64,000 bases of DNA from Pseudobdellovibrionaceae bacterium. Its GTDB lineage: Bacteria > Bdellovibrionota > Bdellovibrionia > Bdellovibrionales > JAGQZY01. Position 1 is the first letter of the stretch, and each line of letters opens with the position of its first letter. The stretch spans positions 310,001-374,000 of the forward strand of contig JACKAL010000002.1 of the NCBI GenBank assembly GCA_020635085.1. Reading direction: 5' to 3'. The notes under the pieces are model-generated. The model saw only the letters and a program-made list of their open reading frames with translations, did no database searches and was not told the DNA's origin. A program made the translations under genes and the position numbers. This document shows positions 42,021-51,782 of the stretch, in pieces.

Positions 42021-42467
42021 ATGATGACCTGGAAACACAAATGGACCCATTATATTGGAATCACCTCTTCTCTGCTTTGCCTTGTACATTGCTTGGCTCT
42101 GCCACTTCTCTTACTGGTGTTTCCGACGCTGGCTATTATTGATTTTTCGACTCTCGATTCGTTTTGGGAATATGTCTTTGTTGCCATGTCGGTAACCAGT
42201 GTTCTCACCATCATTAATGCACATAAAGTCCATCAACAATTCTCCTCAGCACTTATTATTGCTTTTTTAGGTGTGGTACTCCTGACCGTCTCTCTTTATA
42301 TGCCCCATAGTAAATCCATGTATTTTCTCACGACGGGAAGTTTATTTATCCTTATTGCCCATGTATTAAATCTGCGCATGTGCCATATAAATAAGAAATG
42401 CTGCAATCACACTCACCATCACTGTAGTACAGCCACCCAATCCATGATCAATTCGAACATTCCGTAG
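42021..42467 (+). CDS. MerC-like small membrane protein
   Basis: 148 aa from the ATG at 42021 (a second ATG follows directly at 42024 and has better spacing to GAGG). MerC-domain proteins are four-helix inner-membrane carriers of metal ions. The signature is seen: HYIGITSSLLCLVHCLALPL with paired Cys in the first helix, then three more hydrophobic helices. The tail is Cys/His-rich (CHINKKCCNHTHHHCSTATQ), which fits soft-metal binding. Metal specificity (mercury, zinc, other) cannot be read. The leader hairpins suggest regulated translation or transcription. Confidence 0.85.
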   Translation: MMTWKHKWTHYIGITSSLLCLVHCLALPLLLLVFPTLAIIDFSTLDSFWEYVFVAMSVTSVLTIINAHKVHQQFSSALIIAFLGVVLLTVSLYMPHSKSMYFLTTGSLFILIAHVLNLRMCHINKKCCNHTHHHCSTATQSMINSNIP

Positions 42468-42659
42468 GGTGATCTAAAGAGTGGCGTATCCGCACCCCTT
42501 GTGCCTCAGGTATCCCTTAAAATAACCGCAATAACACGATGCTCATAGTCCCTGTGGACAAAATTAGTGCCATTTTGTAACTTAGCCGAAGCCTATGAGT
42601 CTATTTTTAAAAAAATAACTAGGGGCTATTGATATTTCAGCTAGCCAATTGGAGTTTAT

Positions 42660-43559
42660 ATGTGGCCAAAAAATGTGCTGATGGTGAATCCCAAGTACTT
42701 TGATGTCGCCTATGCTATCAATCCACATATGATGGATGAACAGGGAAAACTCAAACAGATTGATCATCACCTGGCGAGTGAACAGTGGTTAGCTATCAAA
42801 AATAAATTTTCTGAACTCGGTGTTCGGGTTTGTGCATTTGACGGCATCGAAAATCTTCCCGATATGGTTTTCTGCGCCAATCCTCTTCTGCCTTTTTTAA
42901 AAAATGGTCGCACGCACTTTATCGCAAGCAACATGTCTTCAACCTTTCGAACGGCTGAAGTGGATCACGCCTGTGAGTGGGCGACACAAAATAATTTTGA
43001 AATCTATAAACTGCCACAGTCCATTCGTTTTGAAGGTATGGGCGATGCTCTGTGGAATTATGATACATTAGAACTTTTCGGAGGCTACGGCTTTCGCACT
43101 GATAAAGCGGCCTACGACTATGTCGAAGATATCATCGAACGCCCCGTAATTCGCTTGCAGTTAATTAACGAAAATTTTTATCATCTCGATACGGCTTTAT
43201 GCATTGTAGATCGTAATACAGCACTTGTTGTACGCTCCGCCCTGTCTGAGGAGTCTCTCGACAAACTCCACATGAAATTTAAAAACCTTATTTTTGTGGA
43301 ACCTTCTGAGGCAAAGGACTATCTTGCCGCCAATGCAGTGTCTGTCGATGGTCGCCATGTTTTAGTCGAAAAAAATGCCGTTTCACTACAAAAACAACTG
43401 CAGATGTGTGGCTATACAGTGCACCCCATGGATACATCGGAGTTTATTAAATCTGGTGGTTCTATTTTTTGTATGAAGCTTCTCTTGTGGGATGAGTTAC
43501 GAAATATAACTGCTGCTTCTGCTTTTGCTCCCGTGTTTACAACTGAGTTTTTTTACTAG
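42660..43559 (+). CDS. Guanidino-group hydrolase / amidinotransferase family (DDAH-like)
   Basis: 299 aa. The fold is the pentein beta/alpha propeller of arginine deiminase, dimethylarginine dimethylaminohydrolase and amidinotransferases. Catalytic residues visible: Asp in LPDMVFCANP (about 63), Glu and Asp of RFEGMGDALW (about 125), His and Asp of ENFYHLDTALCIVD (about 175), and nucleophile Cys in SGGSIFCMKLLLW (about 273). Probable reactions are hydrolysis of methylarginine or an arginine analogue; substrate uncertain. Preceded by GGAG. Convergent with acs. Confidence 0.88.
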   Translation: MWPKNVLMVNPKYFDVAYAINPHMMDEQGKLKQIDHHLASEQWLAIKNKFSELGVRVCAFDGIENLPDMVFCANPLLPFLKNGRTHFIASNMSSTFRTAEVDHACEWATQNNFEIYKLPQSIRFEGMGDALWNYDTLELFGGYGFRTDKAAYDYVEDIIERPVIRLQLINENFYHLDTALCIVDRNTALVVRSALSEESLDKLHMKFKNLIFVEPSEAKDYLAANAVSVDGRHVLVEKNAVSLQKQLQMCGYTVHPMDTSEFIKSGGSIFCMKLLLWDELRNITAASAFAPVFTTEFFY

Positions 43560-43595
43560 CTAGAACTCTATCAACCACCGATCGGAGAAAGTTCA

Positions 43596-45506
43596 CTACG
43601 CACGGTGGGGAGCATTCTTTTCGACCATCTTAAAAATTTCGTCGACAATTTCTGGATTCACTAAAGTCGATGTATCACCCAAAGTTTTTTTATCCTGCTC
43701 AACTGCTTTACGTAATACTCGGCGCATAATTTTTCCTGAACGTGTTTTCGGAAGTCCACTCACCAAATAAAGTTGTTCCAGCTTCGCAATCGGCCCAATC
43801 GATTCTGCAATAAACGCATTTACTTTTTGTAACAATTCCTCTGCTGTCTTGCCATGAGCTGACTGTGTGGCAATAGCAAAAGCCACGAGACACTGCCCCT
43901 TAATATCGTGGGGAGCACCAATCACCGCAGACTCTACCAAGCAGTCGTGCTGATTGATGGCATCTTCTACTTCAGCCGTGCCTATGCGATGCCCAGAAAC
44001 ATTTACCACATCATCGATACGACCAATAATACGATAATTACCGTCCCTATCACGACGAGCCCCATCTCCAGTAAAATATTTTCCTTTATATGTAGAGAAA
44101 TAAGTTTGTTCATAGCGGGCATGATCTTTATAAATGGTTCTCGCCATTCCCGGCCATGGCTGCGTGATACAAAGCGGCCCTTCGGCCTCTGTATTGGTTA
44201 ACTCATTTCCATCCTGTGACATCAACGCAGGAAAAACTCCTGGGAAAGGTTTGGTCGCATACGTAGGAATACTTGCAGTCACTCCCGCAAGAGACGAAAT
44301 CATAATGCCACCGGTCTCTGTTTGCCACCATGTATCGACAATAGGGCATCGCCCATGGCCGACATTTTTATTGTACCACTGCCAGGCCTCCTCATTGATA
44401 GGCTCTCCAACTGAACCTAAAACTTTAAGTGACGAAAGATCGTTCCCCTGGACATAGGCTTCCCCTGCGGCCTCGAGCGCACGAATCGCGGTTGGTGCCG
44501 TATAAAAATGAGTGACTTTATGTTTATCGATCACTTGCCAAAAACGACGACTATCAGGCCAATTAGGCAAACCTTCATACATCACTTGCGTGGCTCCATT
44601 CAGCAAAGGACCATACACCATATAAGAATGTCCTGTAATCCAACCAATATCGGCAGTACACCAAAAAATATCTCCCTCCTTGTACTGAAAAATATTTTTA
44701 AATGTTTCCCCTACCCACACCATATAGCCGCCACTGGTATGCAGAAGTCCTTTGGGTTTTCCAGTAGAACCAGAAGTGTACAAAATAAACAATGGGTCTT
44801 CGGCTCCAATATGCACAGGCGCACAGATCGGCACAGCCTTATTGAGCAACTCTAAAAGATTTTGTTCGCCTTTCCCAAGTGATATATTTTGATCACGACT
44901 AAAAACTAAAACTGATTTTACCAACGGGCATTGTTCTATCGCCTCATCCACTACTTTTTTAAGAGGAATCGCTTTAGCGCCCCGCTCCCCCACATCGCAA
45001 GTAACCACTACCGTGGCTGCACAATCCTGAATACGATTGGCCAGTGCTGCTGCAGAAAAACCGCCAAATACCACACTATGAACCGCACCAATACGCGCAC
45101 AGGCCAAGACTCCCACTAAGAGTTCGGGAACCATAGACATATAAAAACAAACGGTATCCCCTTTTTTAATATTATGATCTTTAAGAACATTGGCAAATCG
45201 CGAGACACGTTCCAGAAGTTCTTTATAGGTGATTTTTAAAGAGTCTTCGTTAGGGTCATTGTCCTCATAAATAATAGCCACTTTATTCGGTGTCTGCCGT
45301 GCGTGGCGATCCAAACAGTTCTCAGTGATATTGAGCACGCCATCAGAAAACCATTTAACGGGTAACTCCGCAAAAGAACCTTCGAGCGCTTGAGTGGGAA
45401 ATGTTTTCCACTCATAATTTTTGCACTCTTTTAACCAAAAATCCTTCAATTGGTTTTGACTTGCTTGATAGTTTTCTAAAAATTCTTTGGAGGTAGAAAT
45501 ATTCAT
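43596..45506 (-). CDS. acs: Acetyl-CoA synthetase (AMP-forming)
   Basis: Converts acetate, ATP and CoA to acetyl-CoA through acetyl-AMP. The start is the ATG at 45506, five to six bases after GAGGAG; a GTG two codons earlier falls inside that site. About 636 aa, standard length. Motifs: P-loop LFILYTSGSTGKPKGLLHTS (about 260), TWWQTETGGIMI (about 410), FTGDGARRDRDGNYRIIGRI (about 500), GHRIGTAEVEDAI, and the acetylatable Lys in LPKTRSGKIMRRVLRK (about 605). No adjacent regulator. Convergent with the DDAH-like gene. Confidence 0.97.
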   Translation of the reverse strand: MNISTSKEFLENYQASQNQLKDFWLKECKNYEWKTFPTQALEGSFAELPVKWFSDGVLNITENCLDRHARQTPNKVAIIYEDNDPNEDSLKITYKELLERVSRFANVLKDHNIKKGDTVCFYMSMVPELLVGVLACARIGAVHSVVFGGFSAAALANRIQDCAATVVVTCDVGERGAKAIPLKKVVDEAIEQCPLVKSVLVFSRDQNISLGKGEQNLLELLNKAVPICAPVHIGAEDPLFILYTSGSTGKPKGLLHTSGGYMVWVGETFKNIFQYKEGDIFWCTADIGWITGHSYMVYGPLLNGATQVMYEGLPNWPDSRRFWQVIDKHKVTHFYTAPTAIRALEAAGEAYVQGNDLSSLKVLGSVGEPINEEAWQWYNKNVGHGRCPIVDTWWQTETGGIMISSLAGVTASIPTYATKPFPGVFPALMSQDGNELTNTEAEGPLCITQPWPGMARTIYKDHARYEQTYFSTYKGKYFTGDGARRDRDGNYRIIGRIDDVVNVSGHRIGTAEVEDAINQHDCLVESAVIGAPHDIKGQCLVAFAIATQSAHGKTAEELLQKVNAFIAESIGPIAKLEQLYLVSGLPKTRSGKIMRRVLRKAVEQDKKTLGDTSTLVNPEIVDEIFKMVEKNAPHRA

Positions 45507-45688
45507 GTTCACTCCTCGTTGCGTTATGCCCAGACCGATGGATCAACTGCAGTTTCCCGAGAGGGTGTAGTAAATGTCAATTTTTTTTACACCATTCTAC
45601 ATCGCATACACAAACAACTGGTCAACCCTGCTTATTTTCTTTGCCCCTGGCCCCCAAATTGCATTTTCTTAAAACATTGGGGGCTCAC

Positions 45689-46507
45689 ATGAAGTTCATC
45701 ATAAGGAATATTAAAACTCTCGCAAAGCATCTTATTTCTGCAAATCCAACCACAAAAAGTTTCCTCAAGCAGTGCCTGGTGCTCAGTAGCATCACGCTGG
45801 CCAGTGTCGACCTTGGAAGTACAGCCCAAGCGGCCTATGATCAAAATACCTTTGTTGATACCGGTGATGGAGAAGACGCTGGAGAAGTTGTACAGACTCC
45901 CAGAACCCGTCCTGTGAGACGCATAACGCCGGCGGCATTACCTTCTCAATTTAATGTGGAATCAGGATCTGTTCTTGGACGCGGGCGCGGCGGGGATCGC
46001 CTTGTCCACGTACCATCGAACAATACGCTCTCTTTCTTTCCAAGAAATCTGGTTTTATCCGAAAATTTAGTTGGCGCCATAAACAAAGATTTAGGTAGAT
46101 GTGTGCAAAATGCGATACACGCAGGTGGTGTTGCAGGAAATGTAGAAAGCATCAATGTTTCGCAAATGGGTGGTTGGCAAGATCGTCGTATTAATAATGG
46201 ATCAGCCAGTTCCTATCGCCCATGGAGTCTTCACTCTACAGGTCGCGCGTTAGATATTGGTCGCATTGATGTAACTGTCAATGGCAGAGTGTATCGAATT
46301 CCTATGACGAAAGCTTCTAGTGATGGGCGCAATGGACGCATCGAACGTGCCTTTTACAAAGGATTCGTCGACTGTTGGAGTAAAAGCACACGCACCTGTT
46401 ATGGAGGAAAAACCGTCTTAGATTGTAAATACAATCACCTCCACCACGATCACGTTCATATTGCGTTACCATTTTGCCCGCGTAAACCAGGCATAGCCTC
46501 AACATAA
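45689..46507 (+). CDS. Exported extensin-like / M15-type protein
   Basis: 272 aa from the ATG at 45689 after TTGGGGG. A long N-terminal signal region (TLAKHLISANP, then CLVLSSITLASVDLGSTAQA) implies export. The C-terminal half has the extensin_C/LAS-type zinc pattern: RPWSLHSTGRALDIGRIDV (His and Asp) and HLHHDHVHIALPFCP (HxH). These ligands match M15/VanY-like D,D-carboxypeptidases and the related extensin-like C-terminal domain. Cys pairs (CVQNAIH, DCWSKSTRTC, LDCKY and FCP) may form disulfides. Probably acts on peptidoglycan. It is followed nine bases later by a small secreted gene. Confidence 0.85.
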   Translation: MKFIIRNIKTLAKHLISANPTTKSFLKQCLVLSSITLASVDLGSTAQAAYDQNTFVDTGDGEDAGEVVQTPRTRPVRRITPAALPSQFNVESGSVLGRGRGGDRLVHVPSNNTLSFFPRNLVLSENLVGAINKDLGRCVQNAIHAGGVAGNVESINVSQMGGWQDRRINNGSASSYRPWSLHSTGRALDIGRIDVTVNGRVYRIPMTKASSDGRNGRIERAFYKGFVDCWSKSTRTCYGGKTVLDCKYNHLHHDHVHIALPFCPRKPGIAST

Positions 46508-46516
46508 GGGAGTACT

Positions 46517-47101
46517 ATGAAGTTTCTACTGGCGCTACTTACGCATATAACTATCCTTCCTATTTATGCACAATCAAAAGATCTTTCATTAGAGCAACGT
46601 CAGCATCAGGCAAATAATGATAAGGTTCTACCAACCTATACGCAAATTGATAATTCTGAGGAAAAAACTCTTCCCTTCTCTTGGGGAAATCTCTATTACC
46701 GTTCTGTTACCGACAACAACGAAGAAGATGATCATTCAAAAAAAGATATGACCCAACTTACCCTTCGTTACACTTGTAAAAATAAAAAACAGAAACCTGC
46801 AAAAATAAAACATTTTGAGTTTTGTGGCTATGCCGTTTCTAAAGTAGATACCAAACAAAAACAATATATCCTTAACGAATTAAAGAAAATGAACGAACAT
46901 AAGAAAAAAACAGATGCTGAGCTGGAACAGCTCTACAATGCAGAATACAATGATCGCGTCGTCAATCCTGAATGGAGTATTGCGGAAAAGAAAACGGCAA
47001 ATTCTATTGAAATAGAAATCTCTGTGCGCAATAAAAAGGCTGCCCTTGGCTCTTGTGAAGACAAGGTCTCTCTCCTTAAATTCCCTATTAACTGCAAATA
47101 A
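46517..47101 (+). CDS. Secreted protein of unknown function
   Basis: 194 aa with signal peptide (MKFLLALLTHITILPIYAQS) and a GGGAG site upstream. The body is highly charged (Lys and Glu) with a four-Cys pattern (YTCKNKK, FEFCGYA, LGSCEDK and INCK at the terminus), which suggests two disulfides. It follows the extensin-like gene by nine bases and is likely co-transcribed. No family recognised. Confidence 0.75.
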   Translation: MKFLLALLTHITILPIYAQSKDLSLEQRQHQANNDKVLPTYTQIDNSEEKTLPFSWGNLYYRSVTDNNEEDDHSKKDMTQLTLRYTCKNKKQKPAKIKHFEFCGYAVSKVDTKQKQYILNELKKMNEHKKKTDAELEQLYNAEYNDRVVNPEWSIAEKKTANSIEIEISVRNKKAALGSCEDKVSLLKFPINCK

Positions 47102-47172
47102 AGCCAGGCACTGAAGCGAAAGATACCATCTTCGTTGTTGCCTTTAGCCGCTCGCTCATATAAATCTTTTCT

Positions 47173-48948
47173 ATGCCTTCGAGCTCTCCGCTGAAACGCT
47201 TATTTTCCTATAGCCGACGCCACCGCTCACAAGTTATTTTGGCTTCACTATTTTCTTTCTTAAATAAATGCTTTGATATTGCTCCCGAGATTCTCATTGG
47301 TATTGCCATTGATGTGGTTGCTCAAAAGGAGCAATCCTTCCTGGCTCGCTTTGGTTTTCTCACCCCATGGTCGCAAATCTTAGCTCTTTCAGTTCTCACT
47401 TTTTGTATATGGGTCTGTGAGTCCATCTTTGAATATCTACACTTAATTACATGGCGTAACCTTGCCCAGTCCATTCAACACGAATTGCGCATTGACTCTT
47501 ACTCACATATTCAAAATCTCGATGTGCAATATTTCGAAGACCGTAGCACTGGCAATTTAGTTTCTATCCTCAATGATGACATCAACCAACTGGAGCGTTT
47601 CCTAGATGGTGGCGCTAATCAACTGATTCAAACAGCCACGGCGGTATTGGGTGTAGGCATCGTCTTTTTTATTTTATCTCCGCAAATCGCTATCGTCGCC
47701 TTTCTTCCCGTCCCGGTTATTATTATTGGTGCTTTTTTCTTTCAGAAACGAGCGATTCCTTTATACGCTTCCGTCCGCGAGAAAGTGGGGCTCCTCAGTC
47801 AGCGACTCAACAACAATATTACGGGTATCCTGACGATTAAAAGCTATACGCGAGAAAACTATGAGGCCGACCTCCTACAAAAAGACAGTTACGCCTATTT
47901 GCAATCCAACCGTCGCGCCATTGCCTTTAGCTCTGCATTTATTCCCGTTATTCGCATGGCCATTCTCTGTGGATTTATTGCCACATTTTTATGGGGTGGT
48001 TACAAAGTAATCCATGGAGAGCTCAATGTTGGCTCCTATGGTGTGCTGGTATTTCTTACCCAACGCCTTTTGTGGCCCCTCACCACCTTGGCCACAACCA
48101 TGGATTTGTATGAGCGTGCGATGGCCTCCACCCGTCGCATTTTAGATCTGCTGCAAACACCAATAGTTACTGTATCTGGGAAATTGCCTTTAATAAAAAC
48201 GGAAGGACATTTTCTCTTTCAGGATGTTTGTTTTAAATATCAAACCGGCCCCCTTGTCCTCAAAAATATCGATCTGGAAATCAAACCCCACAAAACCACA
48301 GCTATCGTCGGCTCTACAGGGTCCGGCAAAAGCTCTCTGCTTAAACTTTTGTTTCGCTTTTATGAGCCAACGAGTGGTCAAATTATGCTTGATGGTATTT
48401 TACTCAAAAACTTCGATATTTCTCAGCTGCGCGAAAGAATTGCCTACGTTAGCCAAGATGTTTTTCTGTTTCACGGCACAGTTCGTGAAAATATTCTTTA
48501 TGGCAACCTGAACGCAACCGATGCACAAATTCTTGATGCTGCTAAACTCGCCGAAGCCCATGAGTTTATCTCTCGTTTGCCACAAGGCTACGACACCATG
48601 ATCGGCGAGCGAGGACAAAAGCTTTCCGGCGGACAACGCCAAAGGCTATCCTTAGCCCGCGCAATTATTAAAAATCCAGATATCTTAGTACTCGATGAAG
48701 CCACCTCCGCCGTCGACAACGAAACCGAAGCTGCCATCCAAAGATCGCTTACCAAAGTGACAAAAGATAGAACAACGATTATCATCGCCCATCGACTATC
48801 GACCATTGTCCATGCCGATACGATCTATGTGTTAGAGCAAGGTCATCTGGTTGAAAAGGGAACCCACACTGAGCTTTTAAAAAATAGGCAGCAATATCAT
48901 CATTTTTGGAATGTACAAACCGGCCAACAAATGGATGGGTTCTCTTAG
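47173..48948 (+). CDS. ABC transporter, fused permease/ATPase (MsbA/MdlB-like)
   Basis: A 591-aa half-transporter: six-helix exporter domain (about residues 20-320) followed by the ATPase (about 345-580). Walker A GSTGSGKSSLLK (about 380), Q-loop VSQDVFLFHGTVRENI, signature LSGGQRQRLSLARA (about 485), Walker B ILVLDEATSAVDN and H-loop IIAHRLST are all present, so it should be active as a homodimer or with a partner. Substrate could be lipid, peptide or drug. No Shine-Dalgarno is evident before the ATG. Single gene. Confidence 0.93.
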   Translation: MPSSSPLKRLFSYSRRHRSQVILASLFSFLNKCFDIAPEILIGIAIDVVAQKEQSFLARFGFLTPWSQILALSVLTFCIWVCESIFEYLHLITWRNLAQSIQHELRIDSYSHIQNLDVQYFEDRSTGNLVSILNDDINQLERFLDGGANQLIQTATAVLGVGIVFFILSPQIAIVAFLPVPVIIIGAFFFQKRAIPLYASVREKVGLLSQRLNNNITGILTIKSYTRENYEADLLQKDSYAYLQSNRRAIAFSSAFIPVIRMAILCGFIATFLWGGYKVIHGELNVGSYGVLVFLTQRLLWPLTTLATTMDLYERAMASTRRILDLLQTPIVTVSGKLPLIKTEGHFLFQDVCFKYQTGPLVLKNIDLEIKPHKTTAIVGSTGSGKSSLLKLLFRFYEPTSGQIMLDGILLKNFDISQLRERIAYVSQDVFLFHGTVRENILYGNLNATDAQILDAAKLAEAHEFISRLPQGYDTMIGERGQKLSGGQRQRLSLARAIIKNPDILVLDEATSAVDNETEAAIQRSLTKVTKDRTTIIIAHRLSTIVHADTIYVLEQGHLVEKGTHTELLKNRQQYHHFWNVQTGQQMDGFS

Positions 48949-48993
48949 CGTGGCTCTTAGGCTATACACCAGATATTGTCTTGAATAATAGTC

Positions 48994-49034
48994 GACATAG
49001 TAAATTTCCCTCTTTAGTATGAATTTACTATGTC
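48994..49034 (+). promoter_or_regulatory. 13-pair hairpin containing the start codon of the OMP gene
   Basis: GACATAGTAAATT (48994-49006) is the exact reverse complement of AATTTACTATGTC (49022-49034). The ATG at 49030 lies in the 3' arm. No Shine-Dalgarno is visible in the 15-base loop. It may be an operator dyad, a structured leader, or both. Confidence 0.65.
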
Positions 49035-49842
49035 TATCAAATCTATTTTTATTACTGCCTACTTACTATTAACCTCACACGCCCATGCCTTTAGCTTAGA
49101 TAACGACACACTTTTTGCCCAAACACATCACAAGTTTGGACTGAGTCTTGATTCGTGGAAATATGAAGAACCTGGTATCATGCAAGACAGTGGGTTCCTC
49201 AGCGGCGCTGAATATAACTTCAGAGCTGCCTTACCCCCACTCATTTATGTCGAAGCAGCTGCGGAGTTCTTATATGGACAAACTACTTACAAAGGATCAT
49301 CTCTCGTTGGTAATATCCCCCTTTCTTTTCCTTCAACAAGCATCATTGGCATGGGACAACTATATGTTGGGTGGATCGTACCGCTTCCGTCAGGCGTTAC
49401 TTTTATTCCTAAGGTTGGTGCTCTTTATAGACTGCTGATCGATTTCAATGACCCTTCCACATCTGACTATCAGCGCGATCAAAGTTACTTTTCTATACCC
49501 ATCGGTGGTGATGTGCTTGTTTCCCTCGATAGTGGTTACATGAGCGCAGGTGCTGTTTTCACAACATCATTTAGCGGAAAAAATAAAACACACCTGAGTC
49601 AAGTCGGTGGCAATAAAGATTTAAACCTGACACAAAATAGTGGGCGCGGTTTACTTGCCAATATTAGCTACTTTTACACACAAGCACGATTTCCGTGGTA
49701 CATTTCCATAGTCTATAACGAATGGCATATTGAGCCGTCATCAACAGAAGTTGCAACTATTCCAAATGTAGGAACAAAAACATTTATTGAACCCAAAAAC
49801 CAAACTCATGCCTTTGGCGTACGCGTTGGAATGACTCTGTAA
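49030..49842 (+). CDS. Predicted outer-membrane beta-barrel protein
   Basis: 270 aa with signal peptide (MSIKSIFITAYLLLTSHAHA) and a body of alternating strands with Gly and aromatic girdles (YVGWIVPLPSGVTFIPKVGA, RFPWYISIVYNEWHIEPSS). It ends GVRVGMTL, a plausible barrel-insertion terminus. Size fits about ten to twelve strands. No named family. The start codon sits inside a perfect 13-pair hairpin. Confidence 0.75.
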   Translation: MSIKSIFITAYLLLTSHAHAFSLDNDTLFAQTHHKFGLSLDSWKYEEPGIMQDSGFLSGAEYNFRAALPPLIYVEAAAEFLYGQTTYKGSSLVGNIPLSFPSTSIIGMGQLYVGWIVPLPSGVTFIPKVGALYRLLIDFNDPSTSDYQRDQSYFSIPIGGDVLVSLDSGYMSAGAVFTTSFSGKNKTHLSQVGGNKDLNLTQNSGRGLLANISYFYTQARFPWYISIVYNEWHIEPSSTEVATIPNVGTKTFIEPKNQTHAFGVRVGMTL

Positions 49843-49959
49843 ATATGCACCATACATGTGTTTCAATCTGAAGCTAAACTATTAATTTTTCGTCTCATTT
49901 TAATCAAGTGAGAGAAAAAAAATTTTTATTATTTCTAATACAATTTAAACTAGTTTGTG

Positions 49960-51042
49960 ATGCAAGGACGGATTAAAAAGTACGGCAACGTAGCATTTCT
50001 CCTTTTTATACAAACCACATTTTGTGCTTGTGCAGGCCCCACAAGTCCGTTCGGCGCTATTCATCAACTCACTCCGATACAAAAAATACGGTCCGATTTT
50101 TCAATCACAGATTCCTCCAAAAAAGAAGATTATAAAATTTCTTTTTTTCCCAAAAAACATATTTATCATAAAAATGAAAATCTTGTTGTCACCATCAAAG
50201 GCAATGAACATATACCTGACATGAACAATATTAGGCTTATTTATAATTCGACCGATCTTACCGATGTTTTTTTAAAAAATAGTGAAATTAAAACATTCCC
50301 CGAAGAGAAAATAATTAAGATGGAGTTTACCAATTTAAAACTTTCAGCGCGAAAACAAAATAAAATTAATTTTCTGTATTTTGATAACAAAAACTATCTC
50401 TCTTTTCCCTACACCAGCCCATCGTGTCCTCTCGCCCATATGTCCTTTACAAAAAGCTTACATGGATTTGATACTCCAAATGAATTTGTCGGATTTATAA
50501 ATCTCTCGGGACGCTCGGAAAAAATCAACCCAAGCCTTCTTGCAGGCCTTGTGGCCATGGAGTCCGGCTTTAACCCCCATGCCGTGAGCTCCGCAAAAGC
50601 TCTTGGCTTAACACAAATTACCGATATAGCGGTTGAGCAAATTCGTAATAAAACAGAAAAGTGGCCACGTCGCGATTTAAGCTCTCTCTCGTACAGAGAC
50701 ATTAAAACGGAAATCAACTCTGGAAACATGACACAAGAAGATGATTGGCGTTTGGAGCCCATGCTCTCTCTGCGCGGTGGCGCCAATTACTTAAAATATA
50801 TTGTTTCTTTTTGGCAACTCCCAGAGCAGAAAAAGCTTTTACAAGAAAACCACCTTACAACAGATGAAGCACTTACAGATATCGTGCTCGCTAGCTATAA
50901 TAGCGGACCCGAGAGAATTCGCCGCACCATTATTAATAGTAAAAAAAATTGGCTCAATGACCCGACTATGTCCAATGTACGTTATTACGTAAATATGATC
51001 TATAGCTATTGTCATTATTTTTCTGAAGGACCTCACACATGA
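49960..51042 (+). CDS. Lytic transglycosylase lipoprotein (SLT domain)
   Basis: About 360 aa from the ATG at 49960 (a GTG precedes it by one codon). The leader NVAFLLFIQTTFCAC ends in a lipobox-like FCAC. Residues about 35-150 form an unrecognised beta-rich domain. The SLT domain occupies about 175-350, with catalytic Glu in LLAGLVAMESGFNPHAVSSA and the GLTQITDIAVEQI, LRGGANYLKYIV and LASYNSGPERIRR motifs. The enzyme would cut peptidoglycan glycan strands. It overlaps the PilZ gene by ATGA, so the two are translationally coupled. Confidence 0.9.
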   Translation: MQGRIKKYGNVAFLLFIQTTFCACAGPTSPFGAIHQLTPIQKIRSDFSITDSSKKEDYKISFFPKKHIYHKNENLVVTIKGNEHIPDMNNIRLIYNSTDLTDVFLKNSEIKTFPEEKIIKMEFTNLKLSARKQNKINFLYFDNKNYLSFPYTSPSCPLAHMSFTKSLHGFDTPNEFVGFINLSGRSEKINPSLLAGLVAMESGFNPHAVSSAKALGLTQITDIAVEQIRNKTEKWPRRDLSSLSYRDIKTEINSGNMTQEDDWRLEPMLSLRGGANYLKYIVSFWQLPEQKKLLQENHLTTDEALTDIVLASYNSGPERIRRTIINSKKNWLNDPTMSNVRYYVNMIYSYCHYFSEGPHT

Positions 51043-51749
51043 ATAAAAAACCCTTATGTTTATATATAATTCCAGCAATTCTTGTAGGACTTGCTTTTTC
51101 GTTTTACGCACAGGTTTCCTATTTACTGGATTTGCACTGGCTGGAGCTACAGCAAGTTGTCACCCACATTCCTCTGATCAACTGGATGACTATGGGACTT
51201 CTTGTTACCTCAGCTTACCTCATTTATAAAGCCAATCGCTATGCAAAACTTTTTGTTCCGTTAACCATTACCTGCGTGGGATGGAACAACTATCTCGTCG
51301 GCAGCTATCAAGAAAACTATTCTGCCTTTGAAGCCCTTTGGTCCGCGTCACTCTTTCCTTTTCTTTTCACACCGCTGTTGAGTAAAAAGATTCGCGATAT
51401 TTTTCAAAATAAACAAACTCAATGGTGGCAAACAGCCCCGAGAAAACCTATAAGCGCCCATGTGGCCGTAAATCCTTTTGTAAGCACATCGTTTAATTCG
51501 AAAACATACGATATTTCCAAGACAGGACTTTTTATAAACTTAAAGGATCTGCCCTGGGAAAACTTGCCAAAGCTAGGCGAGCGCGTGAACATGAACATAA
51601 CTCTCGACACTCTCAGAAAGGTTCGCGTAGAGGCCATTATTGTACGCTTAGATGAGGCCAAAGGCTCATACCCGCGCGGCATGGGCCTTCGTTTTACCGA
51701 TATCTCCAAAGAAAATAGAAAAATACTCGATAATTTTTTAATTCACTAA
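51039..51749 (+). CDS. Membrane protein with C-terminal PilZ-like domain
   Basis: 236 aa. The N-terminal half has three to four hydrophobic helices (LYIIPAILVGLAFSFYAQVS and others). The C-terminal half (about 135-235) has a PilZ-like fold with TYDISKTGLFINLKD, the D/NxSxxG loop, and RGMGLRFTDISKEN. The preceding loop reads PRKPISAHVAVN, where the RxxxR of c-di-GMP binders would be; the second Arg is absent, so binding of the nucleotide is doubtful. It overlaps the transglycosylase gene (ATGA), which suggests membrane-localised control of that enzyme or a shared process. Confidence 0.8.
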   Translation: MNKKPLCLYIIPAILVGLAFSFYAQVSYLLDLHWLELQQVVTHIPLINWMTMGLLVTSAYLIYKANRYAKLFVPLTITCVGWNNYLVGSYQENYSAFEALWSASLFPFLFTPLLSKKIRDIFQNKQTQWWQTAPRKPISAHVAVNPFVSTSFNSKTYDISKTGLFINLKDLPWENLPKLGERVNMNITLDTLRKVRVEAIIVRLDEAKGSYPRGMGLRFTDISKENRKILDNFLIH

Positions 51750-51782
51750 AACAGTTCGGGAAAATTGCAATATGACATAGTG

